Below are positions 61,501 through 64,000 of a DNA stretch of 64,000 bases, piece after piece. The stretch covers positions 28,939,501 through 29,003,500 of the forward strand of contig NW_027488367.1 of NCBI RefSeq assembly GCF_051014445.1, written 5' to 3'. The notes beneath the pieces are model-generated. The model saw only the letters and a program-made list of their open reading frames with translations, had not been told where the DNA came from and ran no database searches. Source of the stretch: Colletes latitarsis. Lineage: Eukaryota; Arthropoda; Insecta; Hymenoptera; Colletidae. The position numbers and the translations under genes are program-made. Position 1 is the first letter of the stretch. Each line of letters begins with the position of its first letter.

Positions 61501-64000
61501 ACGCTGGTTATGTCTGGGTTAGTTCTGGTATTTGCAATCATCTGGCTCATACTTTCGAATATTTCTCATACTTGTTGGTAAGATCCTGGCCTTTTTCTGG
61601 TTTGGATCACGTAGTAATGCGGTACCACACCGAAACAGTCAATTAAACCTGGTTGCGATTAATATTTTGGATGATAACGCCGGTTATGTCTCGGTTAGGT
61701 CAGGGATTTGCCCTCATCTGGATCGTACTTTCGCATTTTTCGCATTCCTGTTGGCCAGATCCTGGGCTTCTTCTGGTTTGGAACCCGTTGTAATGCGTTT
61801 CCACACGGAAACAGTCAATTAAACCCGTTTGCGATTATTATTTTAGAGGATAACGCCGGTAATGACTGGGTTAGGTCTCGGATTTTCCCACATCTGGCTC
61901 GTACTTTCGCGTTTCTCGCATTCTTGTTGGCCCGATCCTGGGATTTTTCTGGTTTGGATCACGTAGTAATGTGTTACCACACTGAAACAGTCATTAAAAG
62001 CATGTTCCGATTCGTATTTTAGAGGATAACGCTGGTTATGTCAGGCATAGTTCTGGTATTTGCAATCATCTGGCACATACTTTCGCATTTTTCTCATTCT
62101 TGTTGGCAAGATCCTGGCCTTTCTCTGGTTTGGATCACGTAGTAGTGCGGTACCACACGGAAACAGTCAATTAAACCTGGTTGCGATTAATATTTTAGAG
62201 GATAACGCTGGTTATGTCTGGGTTAGTTCTGGTATTTGCCCTCATCTGGCTCGTACTTTCGCATTTTGCGCATACTCGTTGGCCAGATCCAGGGCTATTT
62301 CTGGCTTGGACCACGTAGTAATGTGGTACTACACCGAAACAGTCAATTAAACCCGGTTGCGATTAATATTTTAGAGGATAACGCCGGTTACGTCTGTGTT
62401 AGGTATGGTATTTGCCATCATCTGGCTCGTACTTTCGCATTTTTCGCATACTTGTTGGCCAGATCCTGGCCTCTTTCTGGTTTGGATCATCGTAGCAATG
62501 CGGTACCACACCGAAACATTCAATTAAACCTGGTTGCGGTTAATATTTTAGAGGATAACGTCGGTTTTGTCTGGGTTAGGTCTGGTATTTGCCCTCATCT
62601 GGCTCGAACTTTCGCATTTTTCGCATACTTGTTGGCCAGATCCTGGGCTCCTTCTGGTTTGGATCCCGTAGTAATGCGTTTCCACACGCAAACAGTCAAT
62701 TAAAGCCGGTTGCGATTATTATTTTAGAGGATAACGCCGATTATGTCAGGCATAGTTCTGGTATTTGCCCTTATCTGGCTCGTACTTTCGCATTTTTCGC
62801 ATTCTTGTTGGCCAGATCCTGCCCTTTCTCTGGTTTGCATCACGTAGTAATGCGGTACCACACCGAAACAGTCAATTAAACCTCGTTGCGATTAATATTT
62901 TAGCGGATAACGCCGGTTACGTCTCGGTTAGGTCTGGGATTTTCCCTCATCTGGCTCGTACTTTCGCATTTTTTGCATTCTTGTTGTCCAGATCCTGGCC
63001 TTTTTCTGGTTTGGATCACGCAGTAAAGCAGTACCACACCGAAACAGTCAATTAAACCTGGTTGCGGTTAATATTTTAGAGGATAACGTCGGTTTTGTCT
63101 GGGTTAGGTCTGGTATTTGCCCTCATCTGGCTCGAACTTTCGCATTTTTCTCACACTTGTTGGCCAGATCCAGGGCTATTTCTGGCTTGGACCACGTAGT
63201 AATGTGGTACTACACCGAAACAGTCAATTAAACCTGGATGCGATTAATATTTTAGAGGATAACGCCGGTTATGTCTCGGTTTGGTCTGGTATTTGCCCCC
63301 ATCTGGCTCGTACTTTCGCGTTTCTCGCATTCTTGTTGGCCCGATCCTGGGATTTTTCTGGTTTGGATCACGTAGTAATCTGTTACCACACTGAAGCAGT
63401 CATTAAAAGCATGTTCCGATTCGTATTTTAGAGGATAACGCTGGTTATGTCAGGCATAGTTCTGGCATTTGCAATCATCTGGCACATACTATCGCATTTT
63501 TCTCATTCTTGTTGGCCAGATCCTGGCCTTTTTCTGGTTTGGATCACGTAGTAATGTGTTACCACACTGAAACAGTCATTAAAAGCATGTTCCGATTCGT
63601 ATTTTAGAGGATAACGCTGGTTATGTCAGGCATAGTTCTGGTATTTGCAATCATCTGGCACATACTTTCGCATTTTTCTCATACTTGTTGGCCAGATCCT
63701 GGGCTTCTTCTGGTTTGTATCCCGTAGTAATGCGTTTCCACACGGAAACAGTCAATTAAACCCGGTTGCGATTATTATTTTAGAGGATAACGCCGGTTAC
63801 ATCTGTGTTAGTTCTGGTATTAGCAATCATCTGGTTCATACTTTCGCATTTTTCGCATACCTGTTGGCCAGATCCTGGGTTTCTTTCTGGTTTGGTTCAC
63901 GTAGTAATGCGCTACCACACCGAAACAGTCAATTAAACCTGGTTGCGATTAATATTTTAGAGCATAACGCCGGTTATGTCTCGGTTTGGTCTGGTATTTG

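Larger units (their letters stand above)
43056..64000 (+). repeat. Satellite array, family B, right arm (about 119 monomers)
   Basis: This continues the left arm in the same orientation and register; no other insertion is visible. It is dominated by large duplicated blocks. 43,564 to about 45,000 recurs at 54,308 (offset 10,744), and much of it again at 61,004-62,500 (offset about 6,696 from the second copy). 45,531-46,500 recurs at 49,552-50,590 (offset 4,051) and about 56,750-57,800. Open frames of up to 222 aa (for example 46,557-47,225, 51,136-51,804 and 57,830-58,498) are repeats of the same satellite segment and are not genes. The array runs off the right end of the window. Confidence 0.95.

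Noticed and set aside
1..64000. Primate alpha satellite, because of the similar unit length
   Set aside because: No alphoid sequence or CENP-B box (TTCG....A..CGGG) is visible, and the inserted element is an arthropod-type R1-clade retrotransposon, not L1 or Alu.
1..64000. Idea that the whole 176-bp monomer grew from an 11-bp telomere repeat, since 176 = 16 x 11
   Set aside because: Cutting a family B unit into sixteen 11-mers in phase with TTAGGTCTGGG gives only the two adjacent words as clear matches. The other fourteen do not resemble it by eye.

Overview
This window is almost entirely satellite DNA. It is one uninterrupted, head-to-tail array of monomers about 176 bp long, all in the same orientation, running off both ends of the window. 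One full-length non-LTR retrotransposon (about 6 kb, minus strand) interrupts it. I see no host gene, rRNA, tRNA or CRISPR array. The sequence suggests an arthropod, most likely an insect. The retrotransposon belongs to the R1 clade (R1/TRAS/SART/Waldo type), which is essentially an arthropod lineage. Each satellite monomer also carries two adjacent 11-bp words built on the insect telomere core TTAGG. The word TTAGGTCTGGG resembles long telomere motifs that I recall being reported in Hymenoptera, so a bee, wasp or ant is plausible but unproven.

Layout. Positions 1 to about 21,920 hold satellite family A, a mixture of at least two monomer types (endings like cttgttgaacagatcctggg and cttgatggctagatcctggg). 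At 21,910-21,929 the array switches, in perfect 176-bp register, to family B (cttgttggccagatcctgg and gcggtaccacacc). Family B runs to 37,056 and resumes from 43,056 to 64,000. Both families are mosaics of multi-monomer higher-order repeats. The clearest is a pair of near-identical 3.5-kb blocks spaced 4,579 bp (26 monomers) apart at 46,047 and 50,626, with related copies at about 33,700 and 57,320. This is the signature of recent unequal exchange and homogenisation.

The retrotransposon (37,057-43,042) is flanked by a 13-16 bp target-site duplication, ATCTGGCACATACTTT, and ends in a 28-nt poly(A) (seen as T on the + strand). In its own sense it has a structured 5' UTR of about 350 nt; ORF1, a gag-like protein with a coiled coil and three zinc knuckles; ORF2, an intact 1,060-aa protein with APE-type endonuclease, reverse transcriptase and a C-terminal CCHC; and a 3' UTR of about 516 nt packed with stem-loops. 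The ORF1 and ORF2 frames meet at TAATG, the stop-start overlap known from SART1. The ORF1 frame that is open from the start codon does not end there. A run of seven C (seven G on the + strand, 40,912-40,918), just after the last zinc knuckle, appears to carry a frameshift. The copy is therefore nearly, but perhaps not fully, intact.

The pre-insertion sequence is present elsewhere in the array (49,032-49,044 and 53,611-53,623), so the insertion point is confirmed internally. The many 90-220 aa open frames across family B are by-products of a stop-poor satellite unit and are not annotated as genes.
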